Source of the DNA: Tetrapyrgos nigripes
Lineage: Eukaryota > Basidiomycota > Agaricomycetes > Agaricales > Campanellaceae
Reading direction: 5' to 3'
Assembly: GCA_013368315.1 (NCBI GenBank)
Contig: JAACJM010000314.1
Coordinates: 1 to 64,000, forward strand
Length of the DNA stretch: 64,000 nucleotides
Positions 11,569 to 22,025 of the stretch are shown here, piece after piece (positions within the stretch are counted from its first letter, which is position 1; the number at the start of each line of letters is the position of its first letter). The position numbers and the translations under genes were made by a program. The notes under the pieces were generated by a model, which did no database searches, was not told the origin of the DNA, and saw only the letters and a program-made list of their open reading frames with translations.

Positions 11569-12527
11569 TAGTGATGTGCAGGCCAGGGCCTAAAGCCCGA
11601 AGCCCACCCAAACCCGGCCCAAAAAAGCCTGGCCCAGCCCAAGCCCGATGGAGGGCCTGTAGGGCCTGAGGGCCAGGCTTATGAATGTAGCAGGCCCGAA
11701 GCCTGGGGCCAGCCTCGGGCTCTTTTTATCTCTGGGCACACCACATATTGCAAATTTTTAGAGTTTTAGACTTTGACACTGCTCCTTGTAGACGGCCTTG
11801 CTGGTCAAAATGTCATACTTTTACATTGAAATCATGCTCAGTTAAAGTTTTCAAAGCCAATCATGAATGTAGATTGGCATAGATGGACCACTTCAACAGT
11901 AATTTTCGTTTGGTTTCCATTTTGGACAGGGTATTTACTATTTAGGTGACTGATGCTGTGACCACAATTTGCATGTCCCCAAAGCAACGAAAAATAACGT
12001 TAGACTGGTAGGTGAGTGCTTTGACTCTATATGAGCAAGCTCACAGTTTGAGATGCACTTATTCAATCATCAATGCAGTGTCATTGTAAACTTTGTATTT
12101 ACTGTCCTGGGTGTTGCAGCCACAATTTGAGACACGGGGATGACATTGGGCCTGCTGCTTCAGCAAATTTATATGATGTAGGAAAATGCTATATCAGGTA
12201 TGTCTGGGTGGGGTCTTGAGTCGGACCAACATAGTGTAATAAAATTTATTTTCCGTACTCCCCCGATACCAAGAGCATGCATCGTCCAAAACAGAGTACG
12301 CTTTTGGAGGGACAAAATGCAGTAGTGTATTAGTATTATAGACGAATCTAAGTACATGGACTTTGCATACGCCTACAGTCATTTTTTGTCAGTAAAGCCC
12401 TGGGCTTAGCCCAAGCCTGCATAGGGCTTGGGCCTAGGGCCAGGCTTTGGATTTTGCAAGGCCCGAGCCCTACAAAACCCAGCCCAAGCCCGGGGCTTCA
12501 GGCCTGGCCCTGGCCCGCACATCACTA
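11569..12527. mobile_element. Non-autonomous hAT element, 959 bp
   Basis: Its perfect 11 bp terminal inverted repeats are TAGTGATGTGC at the left and GCACATCACTA at the right. They extend imperfectly as GGCC(A)GGGCC. An exact 8 bp target duplication, CCTCTTAC, lies at 11,561-11,568 and 12,528-12,535. An 8 bp duplication with TAGTG-type ends is the hAT signature. The subterminal 100-150 bp on each side are dense in GCCC/GGGC words such as AAGCCC and GGGCTTGGGCC. There is no transposase frame, so it depends on one elsewhere. Confidence 0.9.
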
Positions 12528-12858
12528 CCTCTTACTAGTAACTACCACAGGCCGGACAACGAGTGCATTAAGTTCTGCACTTTTACTTTTTCTAATGAGG
12601 AATGAAAAAATAATGCCCATCAGATTTGTACATGCCAGTGAGAGCTTCGCTGGCCTACTTAAGGCAAGTATCAAAATGTAACACAAGTGGATGTCAATTC
12701 CGATGATAAGAAGTTGAAATGAAAAGAGTGTCCATACCTTTCCGTTTATCTTTGATTCATCATGATAGATATGTAGACAAAAGAGAAAACAAAAGGGAAA
12801 CAAGACACTGCTTCAAATGGAGTCAGGGACTGGTGCATGAAATGTGCTGCTAGAACCT

Positions 12859-14876
12859 GACTCCGACTGGAGGGAGGAGAGGGACATGTCCCACCAATTG
12901 ATCAGCTGGTCCTGGCAAGGGGGGTTTAAATTTTGAAACGGAGATCTCTGCGCGAGGTCATTTGTTTCCATCCTGTTCCATCGGCTTCTTCGGCTCATGG
13001 CACATATGTCATATGTCCCAATTTGGGTATATGTCTGCCAGAGCTCCTGCCCTTTGGTGAGGCTCCCTGGTGCTATCCCTCTGTATTCTGAGGTACTATA
13101 CAGCTAATATATGATTTTGAGACATGTGTAGTATGCATTATGAACTTTTTGGGTAGTTGGTGTAGCGTGCAGTGGGAGAATCCAGCTTTGACCCCTAGAA
13201 CCCTTACTCACTTGGAATTTCCTCCTTGGCTGCACTTGTAGTTGAAAAAACTAGGCTACTTACTAGTCTTTCCCCTGTCAATGTCTTGATTTAGTACCAA
13301 TTCTTCAGGTCAATGGTTAAATGATAGAATTTTTGTGTACTCATTGTCTTTGGGATACCTGGTCCAATTTGGCCACTTACTTTGATTTTGCAGCCTCAAG
13401 CATACTTCTTCTTCAGTGTCATTTAGTCATGCTGTGAGAAAAATCAGTGGGATTGGCAGAACCTTACTGTTTGATGTCCTGTGTGAAGCGCAGAAGAAAA
13501 ATGGAATTTTAATAAAAATAAGTCTGTAAAACAGATGTCAAAGTGTATAGAGGTATACATCAATGATGCTTTGATTCTAGGGGGTTGCCTAAGGCTAGCA
13601 GAGAATAGACAGAGGAGCAAAATGATAGGATATGACTGGGAGCTTGCAGTGGGAAAAATGATAATCTAACCACTTCATCGAACAGCAATAATAAAAGGGC
13701 ACTTACATGCCACCTGATTAATCTTGATTAATGTCCAGACATGTGCCGTGACCTGCTTCTTCACTGTTACCACCATGACTCTCTCCCAATGTCTTCGTCT
13801 CACTGCCAATGCTTCCCCTTTGTTTCTTGTTCCAATGTTGTGTGAGTCTTTACAATGTTTGTCTGTTATAGACCTTCTCCATATTCACCAGTGTGTTGAC
13901 CATAGTGCACCTAGAAAGCAATCAAAAGTGTTGAGAGCTTGTTTCATTGCCAATTTTGTTGCTGAAAAGCTGGCTCTTGCTGAGAACTTGTCTATTGTGA
14001 CTTTGTCTGTCCATGAGTATCAAGCCAAGTGTCAAATAATAGACTGTGAATTTAGTGAGGGCTTTTGTCATCTTCTTGGCCAAAAGATTTTATATTTAAT
14101 GGTTCAATCTGGGCCGTCAAATGCTTCAAACATTGGCTAATGACCCCTGCCGCTGTTGATGTCATAGTCCATTCTTTTGACTCTCAATCATCTCAATTTC
14201 TGGCTGAACTTGTAATTTCTATTCCAGTGGATACCATAATGAAAAATGATTTAGTTGACTATCGTATTCAGACTGTAGGTTTTCAAGGAAAGTCCAACTC
14301 ATTATCTGTTTTCCTTTCCCATTTTTTTATCACTCAACTGAGAATGTTGTTCAGTTTGTCTGACAAGGATCTGGCTCAACTATTTTTATTCTATAGGCCT
14401 GAAAGTTGTGTTTCTATGTTTGGGGATGAAGATCATGTAACCATGGTTTAAAAAATTTTGACCAGTTTGTTTGGCACCATTGTTGACATTATTTTTGACC
14501 ATCCAGAAGTTGATTCAGACTCTGGATGTGAACAAGAATCCTCACAAAACCTAATTTTTGACCAGATTGATTTGTATTGACCACAGTTTTTGGAGGAAAG
14601 AGATTGATGGCCTGAGTTTGTCCCACAAATGAAAGGTATTGAAACAAATTTGAATACCTTGACCAATTCTTTTGACATATATGAAGAATATCAAAATGTA
14701 ACACAAGTGGGTATCAATTCCAATGATAAGGAGTTGAAATGAAAAGAGTGTCCATACCTTTCTGTTTATCTTTGATTGATCATGATAGATATGTAGACAA
14801 GAGAGAAAATGAAAGGGAAACAAGACGCTGCTTCAAATGGAGTCGGGGACTGGCGCATGAAATCCGCTGCTAGATC
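12859..14876 (+). repeat. Long repeat unit, second copy
   Basis: It directly follows and matches the unit at 9,296-12,858, with scattered substitutions. It lacks the extra ~1.5 kb segment: the text around 14,685-14,690 jumps from GAAGAAT to ATCAAAATGTAACACAAG, where copy 1 has the extra block. Either copy 1 gained sequence or copy 2 lost it. Confidence 0.7.
13724..14451 (+). pseudogene. Unrecognised repeat-borne open frames, copy 2
   Basis: This is the counterpart of 10284-11008. Frames 13724-14140 and 14065-14451 overlap in different phase. The second stops at a TAA at 14449-14451 (AACCATGGTTTAA), where copy 1 reads on with CAA. This copy is therefore shorter at the C-terminus and no longer coding. 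Confidence 0.4.
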
Positions 14877-15748
14877 GAGAACACTGCAGAGGAAATGGTG
14901 GTAGTATGGGCCGTCGGAGTTTGAATAAGCACTTTAGTCTCATTCTGGACCGGACCGGGTTGACGTCGGGAACCTTCAACCGACGGCCGACACCTGTGTC
15001 CTCTAGGTATTCAGGATGCAAGACTGGCGCAGTGTTCTGGACACGAGGTAAACAAGACTTTTTATGGATTGCCAGCATAGGTGCCATGACTGAGGCTGGA
15101 GATTTTCATTGTTGAGGTTGTAGATCCCCGAAGAACTCGAATTTTAACGCTGGGACAATAAGTAACGGCAATTGGTCCTTAGCGAGCACAACGGAGAAGT
15201 GTCTGCAATCCATGTTGGATTTTGGGTTTCCGCTGATGAGCTCGGAAGCTCGGAAATGCATCGACGCCTCCGTTAACGAGTTTGAAATATTAATTGTAAA
15301 TATGATTGACTGCGAAAACCCCTATTTAGCTAGATATATACTGTTATGTACAAATTGGGAACCTCGTGCGCTTGCAACGGGTTCCCTGCCTATCTGAATT
15401 TTACTTCTTGTTGCTCCGAAGTCTTTTCACTCGCCTACACCGAACGTAAAATTCAACAATCCAAAACCAATTATTCTTCTGCAACAACTGCGGAGAACAG
15501 GATACAACTAGACGTCAAATTACTGGGGAAAGATGCCACTGCTTCGCATGGCAATTTATGAGGCCTGTAGTAGCACATCGTAGGGTGAAGGTGAAAGGAC
15601 TTGCGAAAATCCGACGCGACTTGGGCTATGTCATTGTTTGTTCATGGTTGACAACAGCTTGGTCAAAAAGCCGACGGCGTCCTGGTTCAATTGTCGGCAT
15701 CATAGAGACTGGCCAATAGAAATTGCAGGCGTGGAAAAGTTGTGAAGA

Positions 15749-15821
15749 CGACATAAGTTAACTCGGCCTTTAAGAGGCCTCGTATTACGAGGCCTCTTAA
15801 AGGCCAAGTTAACTTATGTCG
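15749..15821. repeat. 73 bp near-perfect palindrome
   Basis: Arms of 36 bp (15,749-15,784 and 15,786-15,821) are inverted copies with one mismatch around a single central T. The arm contains GACATAAGTTAACTCGGCC and AGGCCTCGTA. The same arm occurs singly at 45,161-45,196, shortened at 44,221-44,243, and degenerate at 21,487-21,520, so it is a small dispersed hairpin repeat. Confidence 0.8.
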
Positions 15822-16417
15822 ACCTCGAAATAACTTAATGCCACTGGCAGGTTACTTATGTCGTGTTGGAACAACTCGTGTGCCACCTTTCCACCTCCTT
15901 CCTTAGCTATGTTTGATACATACACAACCATGCTCACCCTGCTCCCTCGAGCCGACACAAATGCCACCAGTGGCGACTCCGAAAACCCTTACGGATACAC
16001 CCCCAACTTTACGATTAGCACAATGTTTATGGCGTTGTTTGATATCACTACGGGTACGTACTAAGTACGTCCAAGTCAAACCTCTTCTCATTCAGCGTCG
16101 CCCAATGATTTAATGATGGCTTTTGCAGTCCTTCACCTCGGGCAAGCAGTTTTCTGTCGGCGTTGGTTCCTTCTCTACACCGTCATCCTTGCTGGAGCTA
16201 TGGAAACGGCTGGTTGGTACGGGCGTGTGTGGTCTAGTCACGATGTCATCAACTCTGGGGCATTTACATTGCAGTAAGTGGGTCCAACTGAGCTTCCAAA
16301 AGCCACTTACCCACCGATCGTCTTTCCCCCGGTGTCTCCGCCACTAGAATCGCTCTGACCATCGTGGCACCCACACCACTCCTCGCAGGAAATTTTATCA
16401 TTTTCGGTCGGATTATT

Positions 16418-19400
16418 TGAAGACTGGGGATGGCTTATAGCTAGGGATAACCACCGTACCGTTACGGATACGGCCGTGTTCAATATAGGTCCATACGGAC
16501 ACGGTTGATCCGTATCCGTACCGTATCCATGTTCTCAAAATATTTGACGGTACGGACGGTAGCTGATACGGTACGTTTTGACCGTAACGGGACCGTAAGT
16601 ACAAAAAAAAATATTTTGTTGTAGAATAGAATGGAACTATAATGTATTCTACTCGTCATCTGCAATAATCTCCTCGACAGCGTTCCGTTTGAGATGAAGA
16701 TGATGTTTCGCCACCATCAGGACTCGGATCGTATCAGCATGAAGCCTGGAACGTCGAATAGATATAGTATCCCGCCCACTTGAAAAAATGCGCTCAACAG
16801 CAACCGCAGAACCTAAAAAATACTAGTGATGAGAATCTGCTAATCAAACAGAGCTGATGACTTACCTGGGATAGACATGATATCTCGAGCAAAACAATAA
16901 AGACTGGGGAAGGATTTCCTATGTTGGTACCACCAGGCAACTGGGTTAGTATTCTCGTGCTCGATAGGCAAAGAGAAATATGTGTCAAGTTCATTTTTGT
17001 GGACCACGGGTTTCCTGAACATGGTTCTGAAGCTACTCTTCTGTGGCGAGCCACTACCAAGGAATGAAGCTTCATCTACACTCGGAGCACTGGAAAGAGA
17101 AGCCTGGGGGGGTGCTGAATTTTTTGGGTTCTTCTTCACATAGTGATTGTCGAAATATGTATATAGATCTGATTTCCTTTCCTCTAGAAAAGTGGTCAAG
17201 TCAATGTCACCATCAAACTCGTCCTTTAGACCAAAATACGAAATACGAGGATCAAGAACTAGTGAAAATAATTGTTAGTTCTTTTCAAGGATAGATATAG
17301 TATCATATAAAACTTACGAGAGGCCCAGATATAAAATGGAGAAGCGTCAAACTTGAAATAATAGTCGCTGAGCTTGCGATGCGCATTTGTAAGGCCTTGC
17401 TTGATCTCTGGTGATGTATCTTCAGGCAAGTCTCGTAGAATATTCTTCAAGTGGCGCTGGAGTCCTCGAAAAGTTCCATGGACATTTGATACCATCGGGA
17501 CCTTCCCAGTGGCGGACATCTCAGTTGTTGCCAAACGAAACTGCTTGAGCCAATCAGACACCGTTTCGATGGCTTTCCAATCAGCGTCGTCCAGCTCATA
17601 AGGGCGCAGTTCTTTCGTGGTTGAAACATATGTGTCAATAGCTTTTCGGTAATCAAGAGCACGACCTAGAAAGCACTAAGCGTTCTACACTGCCAGTGGA
17701 GCGGAATGAAAGAACTCACGTAGCATTTGATGAGTAGAGGACCAACGAGTCCGGACATCCAAAATTAGCATCAGTGCAGTTTCCTTTGCGCCATTAGCCT
17801 TTGACTTCAAAAAGTCCCGAGCACGTTCAAGCCAAGTTTGACGCCTCTGGGGACTAGAGCGAGCAGCCGTAACAATCTTGCGCAGCTTCCAAAACACTTG
17901 TTATTACAAATTGTATTGAGAAAAGCAGAGAATTTACTGACCTTCTTCACTGCTGTTAAAACCCCAGAAGCCGTTGCTCCATTCCATGCATTATCGGCTT
18001 CATCCTCCTGCAAGACTGCTTCCTCGTCAACTTTGCGATCAACAGAAAGTGTAACGTCTTCCTGATATGTTGAATTCTTTCGTGAATCAACCATCTTAGA
18101 TGCCTCGGTAGAGCTGATTGCGCCGATCGCCTCAAGTAACTGGAAAGGAGGAAATTTTGGGATTAGAAAATTTCGGTTAATGCTGGACTCGACAAACCTT
18201 CAGCGCCGCAAGATGGATAGTGTGGGGCATGCATCGAAGCCGGGAATCTCGTGCTGAAAAAGAAATTCCCTCCATCTCGCACCTGAACGCAATATTCTCG
18301 ACCAATGTATCGTTGTTGGTTGCGTTATCCATAACAAATGCCATGATCTACGACCATTAGAACTCAGTATTACATCAAATAATTGGAGAACAGCAAAAAT
18401 TACCTTCCTCTCCAAGCCGTAAAATTTCATGGTATTCCAGACCACCTCAGCCATATTGACACCGGAATGCTCCCCAATCAGCTCACGGAAGTCAATGAGA
18501 ACTTCCTCTGTGAGTTTAAAACTGTAAATCAGAAAGAGAAAAAGCATACATAAGTATTGGTACTGACGAAGCTTTCCTTGATTATTGACAAAATGGGCGA
18601 TGATGGCAAGAAACGCGATCTGGTTTGGGGAGGTCCATGCGTCAAGTGAGATAGAAACCTTGGAATCAAGCTCCTGTAAAATCACAATTAGAAAACGTAG
18701 TCATGAAAGTATAACTCAAACATTTACCTTGAATGAGTCACAAAGTTTGCCTCGAATCTCTTTACCAAGATCCATAACATGTTGTTTTATAGTAGTCTTT
18801 CCAGGAATCTTCAGGTCGGATGCTGGGTGATGAGTGTATTTGAGGAGAGCAATAAATTCTGGACACTCGACTTCTTCAAATGGCTGATCACAAGCAATGA
18901 TCCACTCTACGAGGAGCCGTTCAAATTTTTCCTGATCCCAGGGTCCCTAGAGAGCAGATTAGCAGTCTAGAACGACAGTAGAATAGAAACAAAATCCTCA
19001 CTGCTCCCAAAGCAGTTTGTCGTGCAAATGCAGCTTTGATGTTCTCCTCTGTCTTCTCAATCTGACCAATCAACTCTTTTGCTGCCTGCGAATCAAGACG
19101 AACAGCAGCTTGTGCGATCTTGAGTTCCTCTTCAGTTGGAGGCTCAGAACGGTCGCGTAAAGACAAATAGAGGCGATGCATGACAGGAAAATTCAAGCGA
19201 AGATGGTTGATCAAAGCTAGTAAAGAAATAATCAGTGAAAAACCTGTACGACACGAAAAGTAGACATACTTGATAGATTACCACGCGTGGTTTTCTTAAG
19301 AGTGATAATTTTACGATGCTTTCCATGGTAGCATTTATAATGCTTGTCACCAGCATCACCAGGGTTTCCAACGGCATTAACAGAACTCGCCTCAAAGAAA

Positions 19401-19545
19401 TAATAGATTGGGTTTGTCTTTTTACCGCCTGGCTTATCATTTGAGCTAGACTGATGGTATAGACAGTTAGTATCATAATTTCGCAGACCCAGCTATAAGT
19501 TATAGCTGGGTGAAGCCTCGCTGGTGTGAGTTGTATCAACTACTA
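16418..19545 (-). mobile_element. hAT DNA transposon inserted in the RTA1-like gene
   Basis: About 3.1 kb separates two parts of an RTA1 exon that are contiguous at 35,940-35,960. Flanking GGATTATT (16,410-16,417) and GGATTATA (19,546-19,553) are probably an 8 bp target duplication with one change. The left end near 16,441 has CTAGGGATAACCACCGTACC followed by TACGG/CCGTA words, as in hAT ends. No matching right inverted repeat was found. A 25 bp palindrome with arms ACCCAGCTATAA lies at 19,487-19,511. The element is probably truncated on the right. Confidence 0.75.
16649..19450 (-). CDS. hAT-family transposase (5' end probably missing)
   Basis: hAT transposases cut and paste DNA with an RNase H-like core and a C-terminal dimerisation region. 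The minus strand encodes, in order: GNPGDAGDKHYKCYHGKH (a BED-like zinc-finger remnant), SISLDAWTSPNQIAFLAI, AFVMDNATNNDTLVE, RLRCMPHTIHLAALKLL, LDVRTRWSSTHQML, a DWKAIETVSDWLKQF stretch, PVAWWYQHRKSFPSLYCFAR and the hallmark end SAVAVERIFSSGRDTISIRR. It stops at TAG 16651-16649. About ten short introns are implied. The first clear exon begins with an acceptor at 19,450 and has no start codon in frame, so exon 1 lies in the ambiguous right end or is lost. Confidence 0.8.
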
Positions 19546-20405
19546 GGATTATACGAGGATATATCTGACAACAACTCTTTCAGATACCAAGATATTCTTC
19601 ACCTGTGACTTACTCGCTTTGGTTTCTCAAGGCACTCTGGCTTCAGGCGACGATGTTTCCCCCACGCTTCTGAATATTGTACGTCAAGTACTACCTACAC
19701 CTTGCCCTTTTGTCTGAGCTTGGAGAATACGAATAGGGAGAAAAAATCATGTTGTATAGCATCGTGGCTTCACTTGGTGTGTCTTAATCATCATAGTTGC
19801 GCGCCAGCTTGTAACTAATACTTCCGGCCTCGCCAGTCATCATCGCCATCTTTGCTATCCTCGCGCTCGACTTCCTCCGACGACATGCTCATAGAAAGCC
19901 TGTTCGACCTATGAGTACCGACGAAACTCCTCGAGAACGATTCCAAGGCCCTATCCGAAAGCTCATCTATGCGTATGGCTGTCAACACTTGCCTTCTATT
20001 CGTTCGGTGAGGATGAGAGAATTGCTGCGATCAACTGACCTTGCATGAACTAACGGAATCAAACCTTAGAGCCATCTATAGAACTGCGGAACTTGCTAAC
20101 GGAATCGAGGGAACTATCATTCATACTCAGTGGCCTTTCGGTAGGGGATTCGCAATCAATTGCGTCGATTTCTCGCTCATGTCAAGCTGATGTTGTTTTT
20201 ATTTATTGTGGCGTGATCCAACCGCAGTTTTATTCCGGATGGAACCATGATCGTCCTCGCTATGTTTACCTACAATGCCGTTCATGTTGGAAGGCTGATG
20301 GACAGTGAGCAGGAGTTCAACAATAAATTGAAAAGTACGGCGTCGAGCGACTGGAACTCGGATTTGATGATGAGCGATAGAAACGAGGGTGCCGCCGTGG
20401 TCTGA

Positions 20406-20789
20406 CGCTGATTGGACGAAATCTTTCAACGGAAGGAATTCACATTTGGACCTTTTTTGGACACATTCTTTGTTATTTATCTTCGGGTTGAGCACGGTTT
20501 TAGTAGGTCGGAGTATATGTATTCATTGGCTCGTAGCAATGAAGCTATGGTGCCGAATTCTTGCGTACTTTTTTTCTGCACGGACGGCGGCTTGCTGTGA
20601 CCCGGCCCGCAGCTCCACTCCCGACGATGTTGGTGTCACATGGACCTCGGACACCCGAACTGCCGACGCTGGCAGCCCCCACATTTGTTTACAAAATGAT
20701 ATTCAATTCCGCCTAAAAACTAGACTAAGGTATGTCGACATCGATGAACCTAACTACGAAAGGAAGAAAGTTGGAAAAGGATAGATACG
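20406..20789. other. 3' flank of the RTA1 copy; no gene seen
   Basis: The sequence matches 36,828-37,085 (GAATTCRCATTTGGACC, TATTTATCTTCGGGTTGAGC, GCACGGACGGCGGC) and then ends. It is non-coding as far as I can see. Confidence 0.55.
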
Positions 20790-21321
20790 CAGATGTTTTC
20801 TTGCTGCGCATCCCGAAGCCATTCTCGAGCTTGCAAGCGCAGTCGTACCGTCCATGCTTTGAGCAGTCGCTTGTCGCTGCGGTCAATCAAGTCCTCTCGA
20901 TTGCATCCATGACTTAATAACAGGGACCAAGTTAATCGAATCGTTGAGCAGAACCTGGAATAGAAGACCTTAGAAGAGGAAAACGCGTAATAAGACTTCG
21001 TCTCACTGTACCATCTGACGGTCTTAGTCTATGAATGCCTAATCGCATGAAATTACAAAGCAGGGCATACTTGGTAAGGGGAACGAGGCTTTCTTTCCTT
21101 CCTTCCGAGGCTCCTTCTTGTGATATGAAAGTTATCTCCTGCGACATCCCGGTACAGACTAATGCAAGGTCTCCCAATCACCGGAAAACCCGGTAAATAT
21201 CCATCCCTGCGCTTTCTTGAAGGCTTTAGAAGGTAAAAAAGTATATGCCGGTTTTCCGGCCAACTTTAAAACTCCGTCGGACTTCTCCATTGCCCCTATA
21301 GGTGGCCATGATAAATGACGC

Positions 21322-21486
21322 GAGAGGTGAGCATATAAACATGGCAGATATCGATTTCATGCGTCAGGTTTCCTTTGCCAACATTTCCGACTCGGAAATG
21401 GGATGACAGAACTATCACTTTCTACGACATCACAGCCAAAAATGTAAGTACATACTTCTGATCATCTCTGTAGCGAATACCCACTG
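21322..21486 (+). pseudogene. GST promoter and first-exon remnant
   Basis: The GST upstream region, CATATAAA, and a first exon with ACTATCACTTTCTACGACAT are recognisable, followed by a GTAAGTACATACTTCTGAT intron start. The start codon is lost (CAACATTTCC where functional copies have CAACATGTCC), and the exon lacks the WSPNTWKIR part. The gene body is missing: sequence passes straight to a degenerate copy of the 36 bp palindrome arm at 21,487-21,520. Confidence 0.75.
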
Positions 21487-21544
21487 CGACATAAATTAAC
21501 TCAGCCTAAAGGCCTCGTAATACGTACGCTCTCTTTTTGCTTTT

Positions 21545-21890
21545 TACAGCTATTTCAAGTACATAAGGCGCGACCCAATTTTTTTTCCCGCGCGTCTGGA
21601 AACCCTCCGGCCCAACCTTCCAAGTACTCTAAAATTCTGGAAGGACCTACCGATCGATACACACTGCCAAAATGTGCAAGAATTGTCCAAAAATCTACAG
21701 AATTGAGGGCGATGGAACCTGCGGAAGATTGGGCTCGGAAGATTTGGACAGATTTTGACGCGTGAAAATTTTGAGTCGCGCCTTACAAAACTGATGTCAC
21801 CCCCTAATAGTAATTGAGTTTTTGAATTGAATCTGGTAACGGGGGTGACATCAGTTTTGTCGGTCACTGTATGTACCTGAAATAGCTGTA
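21545..21890. mobile_element. TA-flanked MITE related to the local Tc1/mariner element
   Basis: Ends TACAGCTATTTCAAGTACAT and its inverse ATGTACCTGAAATAGCTGTA bound 346 bp, including the flanking TA. The first 13 bases TACAGCTATTTCA equal the right terminus of the Tc1/mariner element at 41,017-44,221. Block A at 7,660-7,672 (TTTTAACTTTAG) shows the empty TA site. The inner part holds a nested MITE and a separate inverted pair ACAAAACTGATGTCACCCCC, 21,786-21,805 versus 21,841-21,860. Confidence 0.8.
21566..21783. mobile_element. Nested MITE with AGGCGCGAC ends
   Basis: A 218 bp segment starts with AGGCGCGAC and ends with GTCGCGCCT, flanked by TA at 21,564-21,565 and 21,784-21,785. The inverted similarity continues inward through A/T runs and GCGCGTC/GACGCG. 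It lies inside the 21,545-21,890 MITE, so it inserted later or is an internal hairpin of it. Confidence 0.6.
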
Positions 21891-22025
21891 ACTTTAATCG
21901 TCCACTCTGCGATATCAAGGTTTTTGGATTCAACATTTTATAGTATGCCTAGAACAAGATATACAGCTGGAAACAAAGTACGCTACCGTTCGAGTCATAG
22001 GCATTAAGAATATTGACAGTAGAGC

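Larger units (their letters stand above)
9296..12858 (+). repeat. Long repeat unit, first copy (interrupted)
   Basis: This unit recurs directly downstream at 12,859-14,876 in the same orientation. Shared blocks run from GGAGGGAGGAGAGGGAC near the start to GAGTC(A/G)GGGACTGG(T/C)GCATG at the end. The first copy has about 1.5 kb (roughly 11,115-12,668) that the second lacks, and that extra stretch holds a hAT insertion. The outer ends contain CCCCGACTCC (about 9,305) and its inverse near the close of each copy, hinting at short terminal inverted repeats. I do not know the family. Confidence 0.7.
15909..20405 (+). pseudogene. RTA1-like gene disrupted by a hAT transposon
   Basis: This is the same family as 2635-4097. 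The start is ATG at 15909, with PYGYTPNF in exon 1, then VLHLGQAVFCRRWFLLYTV and IVAPTPLLAGNFIIFGRII up to about 16,417. A hAT element then separates the two parts. After 19,546 come FFTCDLLALVSQG, LASGDD, an IIAIFAILALDFLRRHAH segment, AELANGIEGTIIHTQWPF and FDGTMIVLAMFTYNAVHVGR, ending at TGA 20403-20405. Compared with the copy at 35448, there is an extra base in the exon around 19,970 (ATCTATGCGTATGG), which shifts the frame before the transmembrane run. The gene cannot be functional. Confidence 0.85.
14877..20690 (+). repeat. RTA1 segmental duplication, copy with hAT insertion
   Basis: It matches 33,405-37,085 in order and orientation. Landmarks are GAGAACACTGCAGAGGA, the segment with TTTTTATGGATTGCCAGC, the RTA1-like gene, and the 3' flank with GCACGGACGGCGGCTTGCTG. 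Differences are a ~3.1 kb hAT insertion here, a ~1.2 kb insertion and about 300 bp extra in the other copy, and about 315 bp extra here at 15,522-15,838 (which includes the palindrome at 15,749-15,821). Confidence 0.8.

Noticed and set aside
15522..15838. A transposon insertion relative to the sister block
   Set aside because: About 315 bp are extra, but no clear inverted ends or duplication bound them; a deletion in the sister is equally possible.
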